Source: Diphasiastrum complanatum (lineage: Eukaryota > Streptophyta > Lycopodiopsida > Lycopodiales > Lycopodiaceae). From it: a stretch of DNA of 64,000 nucleotides. Where the stretch lies: the NCBI GenBank assembly GCA_029204225.1, contig CM055095.1, positions 45,001,446 to 45,065,445 of the forward strand, in the 5' to 3' direction. Within the stretch, counting starts at the first letter, position 1, and each line of letters begins with the position of its first letter. The notes below the pieces were generated by a model, which was not told the origin of the DNA, did no database searches, and saw nothing but the letters and a program-made list of their open reading frames with translations. Positions 22,906 to 34,445 of the stretch are shown piece after piece. Made by a program: the position numbers and the translations under genes.

Positions 22906-23421
22906 CAACACATCTAGCATCATTGACAATGTAGAAATCTATCATCTACTACACATAGAAGATGCAAACTCAATAAGATCTTGATCAAACAACATATGTA
23001 AGATAAAATGAAGTTGTTGTCTGTACAATAATAGTAAGTTACTATATTTCACACGTGTGGATTCAATAATCAACATACAATTGCATTCTACACACAAAAT
23101 TGCATGATATCTCTTCCCACGCTTGTATACTATTAATAATAGGTCCATGCCCTATTTGGATGTCCTTCTCCAATCTTAAGATAGGAAAAATTCTAGATCT
23201 ATTCCAAACCCTACACAAAAATAGAATAGATTCAATGTACCAAAATATTCAAATTTGAATTTTCTCAAGCTCAACCTACTACATTTCCCACACTTTCTAA
23301 AAGTGGTAATTCAAATGAATTTAGACTAAAATAACTTCATAAAGTTTATCTCTAAGTATAAAATGCATATTGGCCTAAATTGCCAAATGAACTAGATCAA
23401 ACTAATGGACAATTTCTCACA
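22906..23421 (-). repeat. Family-B LTR number 2
   Basis: The minus strand begins TGTGAGAAATTG at 23421 and shares the B landmarks (TTTGGCAATTTAGGCC, GTGTAGAATG, GATTTCTACATTG). It lacks the last 80 bp of the LTR at 24935-25577. No internal element sequence adjoins it, so it is solo or truncated. Confidence 0.75.
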
Positions 23422-24934
23422 TGTTACAGAACCCTCATGGTACTAGATCTCCAAAGGTTTTTGATGCTACTGTACTAGAGAGCTTTGAAGAAGAAGATGT
23501 AGTTGAAGAGGAAGATCCACATGCTAGTTCATTAGAAACTGCACCTGGAGTAGGACCTATTGGTGGATTTATGATACTTGCAATCTCTCTTTATTCTGGA
23601 GATGTCAGGGCCATCCATTCACATCTAGGCAATCTGATCAAGAAAGTGATAGAGGAGAAAGCTACCTTGGATAAAAGAATTTTGAATATGGGCAACGAGA
23701 ATACTCTTATGAGCTAAAAGCTAGTCAAAATCAATAGAGAGCTACAAATAGTGAAGTAACACAAGGAAAAATCAACAAAGGAGCTCAAGGCAAGCCCAAC
23801 AAAACGAAGACACACTATAATCTTATTTGGACAGGCTCAATGATGCTTTGACAAAGGACCATGAATAAGTCGATAAAGCAGTCATGGAGGCTAAACAACA
23901 ATTGTAGAGATGTCATGGCTTAGCTCAGTTAGAAAAAGAGATTATTTTGAAAGAATTGGATATAGTGGCCTCAGAATGTGATAACCTGGTTTATACACCA
24001 GTAATAGACAAGCTTGTATCACAAAATGAGATCAATTACATGATCTACAAGTGACAAGCTACAAGTCTACCTTGGAGGAATTTCAATTGAAATTTGATAA
24101 TTATAAGCACTTGCTCATGAAAGAGTTATCCAAGACCAAGGAAATCATCAAGTATCATGAGCAATTAGCTGTTGTAGTGCTTCAAGCAACACCACAAATT
24201 TAGATGCCTATCATGCCTATCTGTTTGCCACAGCAGGTTGATCTAGATCAAGGGCAAGGGGAAGAAGGTGAAAATTTGTTGGATATTGATCTAGGGTAAG
24301 CTGAAGGCGTACAAAAAGTTCAACCTACAACTGAAGAAGGGCCATCATCATGAAGAATTTCGGCCAAGAGAGCATTCAAAAGACTGGTCACTATCGAGGA
24401 AGGGATTCAAGATCTTTTAAGGCGACATCCATATGAATCCTCATGGGGTGGCTGGGTCATTAAATTTCAAACTTCCAAAATTGAAAAAGGCAAAGAGGTG
24501 GACAAGCTATCAACATGAGGTGAACAACCTAGGTGTTTGAAGAAACTCTCGAACCTATAAGGAGTTTTGTGGCAAGTCCAATGCAATTAAGGGTAAATCC
24601 TTATTATGTTTTGATGCCACGAAGGAACAAGTGGATTGAATGTGGTGTGCCAATGGACCGAATAATGATCAACACTCTGAATTGGCCAATCATCTACCAT
24701 CCATCTAAATGGAGTATTTTAGTTGATTTTCAGAGAGCCCTTCAGAGCTACGGGCAAGAGTATGCCACCTCTCTAGATCCGACCGTTAGAAAGTCAACTT
24801 TATTGCACAAGACTTGGCCTATCTCACATCCATACCGACAAGGTGAGATGATTTTTTGGCTGGATTAACATTTGATTTAAATATTCTAATGGCATCCGAA
24901 CAAGTCCAAGATCAATTACCACTTACAAGACTCT
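23422..24934 (+). other. Degenerate coiled-coil-like reading frames
   Basis: An acidic open frame (23421-23717; FEEEDVVEEEDPH) is followed by stop-broken but lysine/glutamate-rich sequence. A second frame at 24533-24868 includes VNPYYVLMPRRNKWIECGV. Composition suggests a decayed coiled-coil protein, possibly an extra ORF of a gypsy element or an old gene scrap. I recognise no family. Confidence 0.3.
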
Positions 24935-25577
24935 TGTGAGAAATTTCAACTAGTTTTGCTTGTTTGATCATATTTGAATATTTGGCAATTGAGGCCAGTT
25001 TTCAAACTAGAAATAGATTTTGACTTTTCAAAGATATATTAGCCTAAATGCATTCGAATAAAAACTTTTTGAAAGTGTGGGAAAGTGTAGTACAGGAGTT
25101 TTAGAGATTCAAGTTTGAATGTGGAGACATTTGAATCTAGTCCACATTAATGCTAGGGTTTTTGTTATGGAAGGAAACCAAACTCATTAATGAGTCATGG
25201 ATCTACTATCTATACACTCATGGGAAGAAATATACTCTCTCTCTTCTCTCACTTCATGCTTATAATACATGAGTTATCTTGGGTTCATCTATCCATTGGT
25301 GCACTACATTTGTGATATCTTGCAATCTTGTGTGTAGAATGCTTATTTTATGCTATTTTCGGATCCACATGTGTGAAGTACAATAGCTTACTATTTATGT
25401 ATAGAAAGCAACTTCATCATATCATATGTTTGATTTTGGATCATGTTCTTATTGATTTTGCATCTCTTTCATTAAGTAGATGTTGATGTTTCTACATTGG
25501 CAACATTAGTAGGACTAATCTATTTCTAACCAAAGATCAGGTTATGGATTTGGATCCTAAATGATCTATTATTTACA
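24935..25577 (+). repeat. Family-B LTR number 3 (5' LTR of B1)
   Basis: This is the only B LTR here with both its own start (TGTGAGAAATTTC) and a primer-binding site directly after it, so it defines the family's LTR boundaries (643 bp). Confidence 0.85.
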
Positions 25578-26652
25578 TGGTATCAGAGCTTGTGTTGTAG
25601 ATGTTGAAAGGATCAAGTACATCTATCAAAGATTTGGAGGAGATATCAATGCTAGAGCATGCTAGATTGACTTCTACTCAAAAATCGAGTTTCTTGCATA
25701 TGTAGATTGGATCTTTTGTAGATCAAAACTCATTATAGTTCAAAGAGCTTGAGGAATTCTGATTTCACACCATACTTACTAGAAATAGCTGATTTGTGAT
25801 GCATTAGGAAGGTCTCACTTGAGGCTACAAGATTCTATATCAAGTTATAAGCAATTGCATGTAGAATTTGAAATAATCAATCTTTTGTGATTGTGTCCAA
25901 ATCATCATTTTGATTCAATCACAAGCATGATTTGTGCATTGTAACAGGTTGAAAGAAAAGGATCAGGTCATTGCAACATGGCTACATCAAGTGGATACAT
26001 GTTGCAGGCAACTAGAAAGTAAGGATGGAATTACTTCTTGAGATGACTGATGTTTTGGATATTGTTGTAGGTTTGGAGGAGAGGCCAGCAACACAACAAG
26101 AACAATTGAGGTATGACAAGAGAGATAAAAGACCTCTACACATGATAAAGATGAATGTTACCAATGAACTTCTCAAGGAAGTTGGTAGCTTGGGAAGCTT
26201 TAAAGTAGCTTTATGAATCCAAGTCTACATCTAGACTGTTACCTCTAAGAAGACAAATCTCTCAAAGTTTGCAAAAGAATGAAGAGAGTCCAAATATTTT
26301 TGTTTTGAGAGTGAAGGCTTTGAATGATGAGTTAGCTTGCATTGATGAGAGCATTAAGAAATGAGAACTTGTTCAACTTATTCTTAATGGTTTGTTGGAT
26401 GCTCATGCTAACATTGGACAAAGCCTTGCCATCCAAAGAACTTTGCCAAGTTTGATGGATCTTCAATCAATCTTGATAAATGAAGAATGTAGGCTTCAAG
26501 CAAGAGGTGGATCTACATCAACATCTCAAGCTGGAGAGGATGCTATGTTCATCAAGGGCAAAAGCAAAAGCAAGTGGTTTAAAGGGCAAGATCATGGGGA
26601 GGCTTCTTCAAAAGGCAAAAATAAAGATAGATCAAAGTTAAAGTGCTTATAT
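24935..26652 (+). mobile_element. copia element B1 (LTR plus partial gag), interrupted
   Basis: The 5' LTR (24935-25577, TGTGAG...ATTTACA) is followed by the primer-binding site TGGTATCAGAGC at 25578-25589 and a gag with stops. The gag ends at its zinc knuckle (CLYC) where element C begins. No protease or polymerase of B1 is seen to the right of C. Confidence 0.82.
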
Positions 26653-26667
26653 TGTTGTCGAAAATAG
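25978..26667 (+). pseudogene. gag: copia Gag (B1)
   Basis: The readable parts are MATSSGYMLQATRK (25978), a piece with KRPLHMIKMNVTNELLKEV (26025-26216), and LDAHANIGQSLAIQRTLPS through a lysine-rich linker to KCLYC (26392-26655). The linker GKSKSKWFKGQDHGEAS and the following cysteine pair match the B2 gag on the minus strand near 60800. Stops at about 26022 and 26214 break it. The zinc knuckle is cut after its first two cysteines by the insertion of C. Confidence 0.75.
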
Positions 26668-27712
26668 GACAGATAAATTAGAGCGGAAACTTCCTACTTC
26701 GAATGCATGACTACGCCTATCAAATTGAACAAAGCAGTAGTGATGAAAATCATGTTTATCTAACGCAATAAGAAGATAATATTGATTCAGAAAAATAAAA
26801 TCAGATGCTAATGAGCGCAAAACAATAGCGGATAGAAACCGCGCACTCTAAGCCGTCTCTGAGTAACTGAGAATAAGTTTGATAATAAACAGCTCTGTTG
26901 ATAAGCAGTAGCACAATAGCAACTCTAAAAATAAATCTCTAAAAGACTAAGCTAGAATGCTCAAGAAAGTTCAAGCTTGAAAGCTTGATAAAGAGCTAAC
27001 AACAATACTTTCTGATTGTGAATGATCTGCTTGATAAGAGCATAGGAAGCATTGTGTAATAACACTTAGCCCCTTCACAATTCACAATGATGATCTCAGA
27101 TAATTCAAAAATTGAGAACTTTTTTAAAAAGAGATGTATGAACAACTGATTTATATTAAGTAATTAGGTTGTCAAATGCGATTGCCAGTTGGCTGGTGTC
27201 CGCTGGCATCCATCCAGTTCCTTCTCAAAAATTGATTGCTGATAAGTGGTAAATTGGTCGTAAACAGTTTGTTTGCATAAATGAACCAAAACTGTCACTT
27301 TTTAGAAATGGACTAAAACTGCCACAGGTGACAGTGTTGGTTTTTGCGAAAAACTCGACAGTGTCCTTAAATTTCATTTAGGGTAGCCCCACACTTTGCC
27401 ATAGTCATTTTCTTAACATTTGAGGCACTTTGGAAAAATGCGAAAAATGTGACTACATATTTACTCGTAGTTTCTGATAGGAGACAGTGTTCGCTAAAAT
27501 GCGAAAATGATGACATTGTAATTTTACTCGTAATCTTGACAGGCGAAAAATGTGACACTATTGCCAAACTCTGTGTATTTTGCCAGACTGTGTAAAAACA
27601 CTTGTAATTCTGCATACTGTATAAAAACACGAGAAAAACCGCAGAACTGGATAAACAATGGATGAGGATTAAAACCGATTAGTCAATTAGTAAGAAAGAG
27701 AATAATTTAATA
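26653..27712 (-). repeat. 3' LTR of C
   Basis: It is bounded on the right by a minus-strand polypurine tract (AAGGGGGAGT, 27721-27712) and on the left by TGTTGTCG, where the B1 gag resumes. It contains several GCGAAAA(A)TG(T)GAC and TTTACTCGTA repeats at 27430-27560. Confidence 0.65.
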
Positions 27713-27835
27713 CTCCCCCTTAATCTGAATCCTTGAATGCCTTGACCTTTAGGCCTAGTTCTACACAAAATCTTCTATGTGCTTCCAAACTTAATGCTTT
27801 GGTAAAAATATCTGTTGTCATATCTTGCATTCTGT

Positions 27836-28990
27836 AGTACTGCAATTTGACCTATTTGTTGAGAACTTTGCTTCTGATGAAATGATACTTCAGTTCAATG
27901 TGCTTACTCCTAGACTGAAATCTAGGGTTGGTTGATAAAGCAATGACACTTTGATTATTACAAAATAATGTCGTCGGAGCATATTGATTCAGACCGATAT
28001 CTGATAGTAAGTTCCTCAACCAAATTGCTTCCTTTGTAGTTTGAGAGGCTATGATATACTCTAATTCAGTGGAAGATAGAGCTATCAAAGATTGCTTGCG
28101 ACTGTTCCAGGAAATTGGACCATTGTTGAGGAAGAATGTAAATCCGAAAGTGGATTTACGAGTGTCTACATCTCCTACCCAACTTGCATCTATGTAACCA
28201 CTGAGTAAATTGAGACAAATGCAAAAGTCCATAGTAGCTCGAAGATATCTCTGACTCTGATAAGAGCCTTCCAATGTGTTACACCAGGATTAGTCATAAA
28301 CTAATTAAGAGAGTTGATTGCAAAAGCTATGTCTGGCTTGGTACAGGTCATGGCGTACATAAGAGATCCTATAATAGAATGGTAAGGATACTCGCACATC
28401 TGCTGCTTCTCATGAATTATTTGGGGACACTGGTCCTTTGACAATTTGAGACCTGATTCCATTGGTGAGAGAGCTGATTCCACTGGTCCTTTAACAATTT
28501 GAGACCTGATTCCATTGGTGAGAGAGCTAACTTGCAATTAATCAAATTATATCTGACTAACATGTTGTAGATGTACCTCTGTTGTGTAATGTAGATCAAC
28601 TTATGTTTTCTGTCTGTGGATTCAAATACCAAGGCAGAAACGAGCTTCGCCTAGATCGGTCATGTCAAATTCGGAAGATAGCATCGTGAGATATATTGTC
28701 TGTACATCCATCTGATGTATTTCTAAATCTGCTGCAGCGACAAATGATAGCAAAAGTCGAATAGAAGAATGCTTAACTACTGGACTGAAGGTCTCAGTGT
28801 AATCAACATTGTATACCTGAGAAAATCCAGTGGCGACAAGTCGTGCCTTTCTCCTATTGATGCTTCCATTTGCATTGTACTTGACTTTGAAAATCCATTT
28901 GCAATCAACTACATTTTTACTAGCAAGTAATTCAACAATTGTCCATGTCTGGTTCTCGATAAGAGATGAATACTCTTTATCCATAGCTTC
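27836..28990 (-). pseudogene. pol: copia reverse transcriptase / RNase H (C)
   Basis: The reverse transcriptase N-terminus (MDKEYSSLIENQTWTIVEL, then CKWIFKVKYNANG and LVATGFSQVYNVDYTETF) runs from 28984 to about 28690. The frame then jumps from MDVQTIYL to SSEFDMTDLGEARFCLGI, so the YVDD catalytic block is deleted. RNase H follows (GYIDASWVGDVDTRKS, ALSSTELEYI, CNNQSVIALS, HIELKYHFIRSKV). A 53-bp tandem duplication and a frame change lie between the two. It is inactive. Confidence 0.85.
28430..28535 (-). repeat. 53-bp tandem duplication inside C pol
   Basis: ACTGGTCCTTT...GAGAGAGCT occurs twice, with starts at 28430 and 28483. One base differs (TTTGAC versus TTTAAC). It repeats the coding stretch around SPMESGLK. 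Confidence 0.88.
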
Positions 28991-29114
28991 TTTCCAAAGA
29001 TCTGAATCAAGTTGACTAAGTGACTCTTGGACATATGTCGGCTCCTAAACAAGGTAGGCTGCAGACTCGTCGATATATATGTGAGGTAGTCTGCTAGTTT
29101 TTGATGATCTTCTG

Positions 29115-29540
29115 AAGTCGCTAAAGGATGCAAAGTACTTTATAACTTTTATTGATGAATTTTTCAGAAGGACTATGGTGTACTTTATAAAGAGAAATCA
29201 GAAGCCAATATATCTCCACCGAGTTTAAGGAGTACTGCCAAAGCCAAGGCATTGAGCAACAATTCATCACTCCTTATAGTCCTCAGTCTAATAGCTTAGC
29301 CGAGAGGAAGAACCATACCCTGATTGAATCAGCCGAATGTATGCTAGCGCATGCATCGCTGCCCAAGAGATTCTGGGCCGAAGCTGTCTCCACTACAGCT
29401 TGCGTCTAGAACAGATGTTCGACCAAGGCCCTCTCAGGCAAGACACCCCACGAGGTGTGGATAGGCTCTAAGCCTTCTGTGAAGAACCTAAGAGTGTTTG
29501 GATGTGTTGCCTACGCGTAGATCCCAAAAGATCGACAACG
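29115..29540 (+). pseudogene. pol: copia integrase segment of C in inverted orientation
   Basis: The + strand reads SLKDAKYFITFIDEF, then after a small deletion [41 protein letters not shown] and [10 protein letters not shown]. This is the integrase core through its C-terminal part. It is flanked on both sides by minus-strand C sequence: gag at its right and reverse transcriptase at its left. The order fits an internal inversion with loss of late gag, protease and early integrase. Stops at about 29407 and 29518 show decay. Confidence 0.8.
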
Positions 29541-29544
29541 ACCA

Positions 29545-29950
29545 TTTTCCTTAGCAGGTTCTTGAATTGATTGATGTGATTCTGCAAGGAAGCACCATTC
29601 ACCATCTTGAGGGAGTAAAATTTCTTCTTGAATGTAGCTTGGAGCTATATCTCACACTTCGTATAGTGTGCTCACGATGTCTCAGACTTCTTTCAATGTC
29701 TGGGCCTTGGATACATGGCCAATATGGGTATCCGTAATGTTGAGGATGATCAGAGCGAAAGCGTTTCCATCCTTCAGCTTCCATCTGGCGATTGCTGCGT
29801 CGTCTGCTTCGGGCTTTTCTTCTGCACCTGTAACAACGTCATACAATTTTTTAGCCATTAGTACAATTTTCATCTCAAATTTTCACAGATGGTAATTGGC
29901 TCCATCAAGCTTGTCCATGATAGGACTGGCTTTCCCTTGGGAATCCATGT
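29545..29950 (-). pseudogene. gag: copia Gag N-terminus (C)
   Basis: It starts MDSQGKASPIMDKLDGANYH at 29950 and continues FEMKIVLMAKKLYDVVTG to HVSKAQTLKEV. In a shifted frame it goes on with ATFKKKFYSLKMVNGAS. The motif LDGANYHxWKFEMK is the start of the UBN2-type Gag of copia elements, here with TAG replacing W. The frame ends where the inverted integrase begins. Confidence 0.8.
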
Positions 29951-30090
29951 GGAAGATTAGTCTAAGTGATAGAAAAAACTATCAGTGACTTAAGTATGAA
30001 AATCTGGTACTTAATTACAGAACAAGAAGGCAATTACTCTATCGGCTAGTAGAGTCTTGTACTGTGGAAGCTTATCAGGCTATGAAATTT

Positions 30091-30102
30091 GTTCTAATAC
30101 CA
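30091..30102 (-). other. Primer-binding site of C
   Basis: The minus strand reads TGGTATTAGAAC directly after the LTR end CCCAACA. It is a variant of the copia initiator-Met site. Confidence 0.7.
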
Positions 30103-31285
30103 TGTTGGGTTGAAAGAGGGTGTGAGAGTGTGAGAAACTAAAATTGCTAAAAAAGAAACGAACTCAAAATTCGAACGAAAAGTGTTCGTGCACAGCGGAA
30201 TGAGCTATATTACTCTTTCTCTAAGCATGACTACGCCTATCAGAAACGAACAGAATGTTAGTGATAAAAATCACGGTCGATCTGATTACATAGCCAAACA
30301 TTAAGCAACAAAAAAACATTAGAAGGATAATTTGTCGCGAACAGCGAGACAAATTATTAGTCGTGAATGATTTGCGAGGAGCTAGGCTTAGCTCAACTGA
30401 TAATCAGTCGCGAATTAGTCGTGAAAGGCAAAACTAAATATTAGTCACCAACAACTAGACTCATAATAATTCGCTAGAACAAATTACTAGATTGAGCAAT
30501 AAGAGAGTCAGACAGAAGGTAGAAAAGCATAGCAATATTGACACAAATCTGAACGCAGAACAAAACAAAGTTATTATCAGATCAAATATAGCAAAATATA
30601 CATGTCAATAATGTTGTGGAGCACAAGACAATAGCAGATGAAACCATGTGCTCTACAAAGCTAATTCAATATGTAAAAGGAATGAACCTGTTACTGATAA
30701 TACAAAAGAATCAATGCGCAAGGCATCTACTTCGTCTATCTCTGATAAGCTTCTAATGCTATTATTTTCACACACGTTGTTATCTCACATCTTGTCATAT
30801 ATATACACAATTTTATAGGTGTGCAGATGAAGAAAGTACAAAGTGGATGTGCTGTTTGTAAAAGATCGTGGGTGGCTGCTGTCATTGTTAAATCTGTTAG
30901 TACAGTTGCATGGGATGAGCGTGAGAAGGCCACGACATTATCCTTGGCTGAAAAGAACGTTGGTGAAGATGCAAAAAATGCGACACTTTGACAAATGTCT
31001 TAGGATTTGATTTACAAGGTGCCTTCACTTTTCCTAGGGCACCTTCGGCATTTTGTAAGGCAGTGGCATCTTTTTCGCCTGTCACAAATCACGTGTAAAA
31101 ACACAGTGTCACGTTTTTCGCCTTTTTCGCCTGTGGAAATTTACTTGTATTTATGTAGACAGTCGAGTTTTTTGCCTGTCTTATTTTACATGTAAATATG
31201 CAGACTGTGCGACAATATGAGTAAAAATGCAGCATGAATGGAGGCAGATTGCAATTTGATTTAGGAGAGTAGGGGAGATAAATCC
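30103..31285 (-). repeat. 5' LTR of C (main part)
   Basis: The + strand starts TGTTGGG. The last bases (AACA) lie at 36480-36483, on the far side of D. It has many CGCGAA / TTTTTCGCC motifs (30330-30450 and 31060-31180) and the shared block GCATGACTACGCCTATCA. Confidence 0.7.
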
Positions 31286-32217
31286 TATTGTCAATCGCGA
31301 GCATTCTGATGACAGTTGCGAGCACGAAACAATTCAGATGGATTACAGATATGATTGCTAGTCATTGCCAGCTGTATCATTCCTACAGTCCTCTAGAATG
31401 TAGACAGGCACTGCTAATCTACATTTTTAGATTAACACAACATTCAACAAAATTCAACCGGTATGTGGAATTGATAAAATGAATGAATGAGATACACAAA
31501 TGATGGCGAACAACAATTCATTCAAGATCAGACAAGGTAAGAGTGATATGTGCACAATGGCTACAAAATCATCTATTGATTTTTGTGATTCTTCAAGCAC
31601 TACATGCAGATCCACGCAGTGCATTGGCATGAAAGAATTATATAGTTCTCTCACAAATTCGTGTATCGTTACAAGCGGACTTGTGGATCTACAGATCCTA
31701 TGTAGAAAAAAAATCGTCTCGCACGTAGGCGGACTCGTATTCTATATTTTCGTCTTCTTGCTTACGAGCATTAGACTTCTACACATAGTATATCATGCAT
31801 TAACTAAAAGGTATATAGTCACGTCATGTAACTTCTAGATTAGAGTGATTAAACATCTACAACTAATCACGAACTACGAGAGTGGTAGATTAGCCATCAC
31901 CTAGTGTATCTACTGATGTCATGATATCAGATCAGAAATCTATACTTCTTGGTACTTGCATAATCTTGCTGGTCCTTTTTGGAGCGTGAGGGCAGAAAAA
32001 TGTGTCACGACAATTTTCGTGTTGCTTCGTGTTGTTTGACTTTCTCGTCGTCTGACTTTATATCCTGCTATACCACAAAAAATTCTCTTTCGCGTTCGTG
32101 TCTTCTCATCAAGGTGTTCGCAAATATTTTTGTTTCATGTCATTTGACTTTCGCGTTCGTCAGAGTGAGAGCTGAAAGCTAGCAAAGCTTTGGTAATAGA
32201 AATGTTTTGTTTCTTCA
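31286..32217 (-). repeat. 3' LTR of D (932 bp)
   Basis: The + strand reads TATTGTCAATCGCGAG...TTTGTTTCTTCA. It matches the 5' LTR closely except for two stretches of about 85 bp present only here (around 31350-31430 and 31860-31945). Confidence 0.9.
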
Positions 32218-34445
32218 GCTCCCTCTCAAAGCATGATACCTTGACTACTCTAAGACTACTCCTTTGTCTTTCAAGAAGTCCTTTGTCTAGGGCTTTTGTG
32301 AAAATTTCAGCAACCATGTCTTTCGTTCCAATGAAGGTGGTCTACAACATCTTCTTGCCAACTAGCCCCTGATCAAATGGTACTTGATCGTAGTGTGTTT
32401 TTGAGTGAAACACAGGGTCTTTCGTCAGATGTATTGCAGATGTGTTATCTATCTGCAAAACCAGAGGCTTGTTCCTTGTTTCGCCCAATTCGTCCAGGAA
32501 CTACTTGAGCCAAATTATTTCATTGGCCATCTTTGCTAATGCAACATACTCTGCTTTGCAGGGTGACTGAGCCACAATGGTCTACTTCTTGCTGACCCAG
32601 AGAATTGCTGCTCCTGATGCAATAGTGCATCCTCCTGAGATGCTTTTACAATTGTCCTTGAGGGATGCCCAACTAGCATCACTGTAGGAAATCATCTTGA
32701 ACCCTGCATCACGATAATAACACAAGCCATAATCTCTCGTTAATTGAAGATATTGCAAAATTTGTTTTGCAATGTTCCAATGTGTCGAGCCTAGATTCGT
32801 GCAAAATTGGCTCATCTTGAACACTGCATAGGCAATGTTAGGGCATGTGTTGTCTGCAAGGTACATTAGTAAACCTATCAGCTTCTTGTAAGGTGTGAGC
32901 TGCATTTGTTCTCTTTCTTCTTCAGTCTTCGGACAATCATCGTTTGTCAGCACCGTTTCTACGAGCATTGGAGTATTCGCTCCTTTGCAATTCAGCATCC
33001 CAAAATCCTCTAGGAATTTTTGGGTGTATCTAGACTGGTGAAGGTACAGCTTACCTCCCTCATAGTCCCTTTCAATTTGCAAGCCGAGGTAACACCTGGC
33101 TTCTCCCAGATCCACAATCTCAAAATGTTTCAAGATGTCTTTCTTCACTTCAGCAATCAGCTTCTCACTCTTGCAAAGTATCAGAGTGTCATCCACATAT
33201 ACAGCCACAATAATGATCTGCCCATCTGTGACTCTGACATACACATTGGAATCAGCCATCAGTGGTTTGAATCCTAATAATTTCAGGGCTTGATCTTTCT
33301 TTTTGTACCATTGTCAAGCTGACTATTCAGACCGTAGATACTTCTATGCATTCTGCATGCATAATCAGAAAGTGAACTTGAGACATATCCTGGGAGTTGA
33401 TCCATGCAGACCTCCTCGTCTAACTCACCATGCAAGAAGGTTGTCTTCTCGTCCACAATGTGGATCCTGAGGTCATAAGCAACTACATATGCAAATAACA
33501 AACGTAAGGACAAATATTTGATGACAGGAGAGAAGGTTTCAGAGTAGTCAATACCATATCTTTGAGAAACTCCCTTCGTTACCAGTCTTGTCTCAAGACA
33601 TTCCCATCCGGTCCATACTTGAGCTTGAAAACCCATTTGCATTTGACAGTCTTGCGCTTATGTGGTAATGGCTGCAATGTCCAAACCTGGTTCTTCCTCA
33701 TGGATTCCATATCTTCGTTCATGGCTTGGATCCATTTGTCCTTCTCTGGACATTCAATTGCTTTCTCGAAAGTTTGTGGTTCGCCACTGAATCCACAAAA
33801 CTCTTCTGATGTAGAAGCATAGCTACTTAGCACGTATCTTGATGGTGCTCTTCGTGGTCTTGTCGACTTTCTAGGAGATCCTCTTGGGACAACAATGCCT
33901 TTGCCTTTGTCTACTCTGCTAGTTCTAGAACCATCTTGGTTTACAGTTGCTGTAGTAGAAGGTTGCCTCTCGAATTTTTCGTCTTTTGATTTGTCACTCG
34001 AATGTGAAGCGACTCGAAAATGTTCATTTGCGTGTTCGTCTTATGCTCTCTTTGTCACTGGTGGCAAATCATAGTACTGTCTTTCTAGAACTTCATAGTT
34101 GACAAGATCGTCATTGGCTATTGTCCTGTTCTCATCAAATCTGACATCTCTCACTGTCTTCACAGTGTTTATGTCTGGCATGTAGACTCTGTAGTATGAC
34201 GAATTGTTGTCATAACCTACAAGAAATCCCTGTTTAGCTTTCTCATCAAGCTTCTTTCGAAGCTTATCAGGAATATGTGCATAAGGTGCATAGCCAAAGA
34301 TTTTGATGTGATACAGGTTGGGCCATAGAAAGCAAGTCCTACTGTAGTGTAGGCACGAACAGAACGTCTTCGAGTCGTTTGTCTCTGCCATTGGTGTTGA
34401 GCCACAGTGAACCAATATCATTCACTTGATGTTTGGATCCACCTC
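32218..34445 (-). pseudogene. pol: copia pol of D (protease tail, integrase C-terminus, RT, RNase H)
   Basis: From 34445 the minus strand reads the protease tail (GSLWLNTNGRDKRLEDVLF). After a deletion of the integrase core it continues with HIPDKLRKKLDEKAKQGFLV, the integrase C-terminus. RT follows: DKWIQAMNEDMESMRKNQVW, VKCKWVFKLKYG and SQRYGIDYSETFSPV. The intact catalytic box VYVDDTLIL is at about 33210-33184. RNase H (ISYSDASWASLKDN) and the end of pol (EIFTKALDKGLLERQRSSL) finish near 32240. Several frameshifts and stops split it. A polypurine tract TTGAGAGGGAGC precedes the 3' LTR. Confidence 0.87.
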
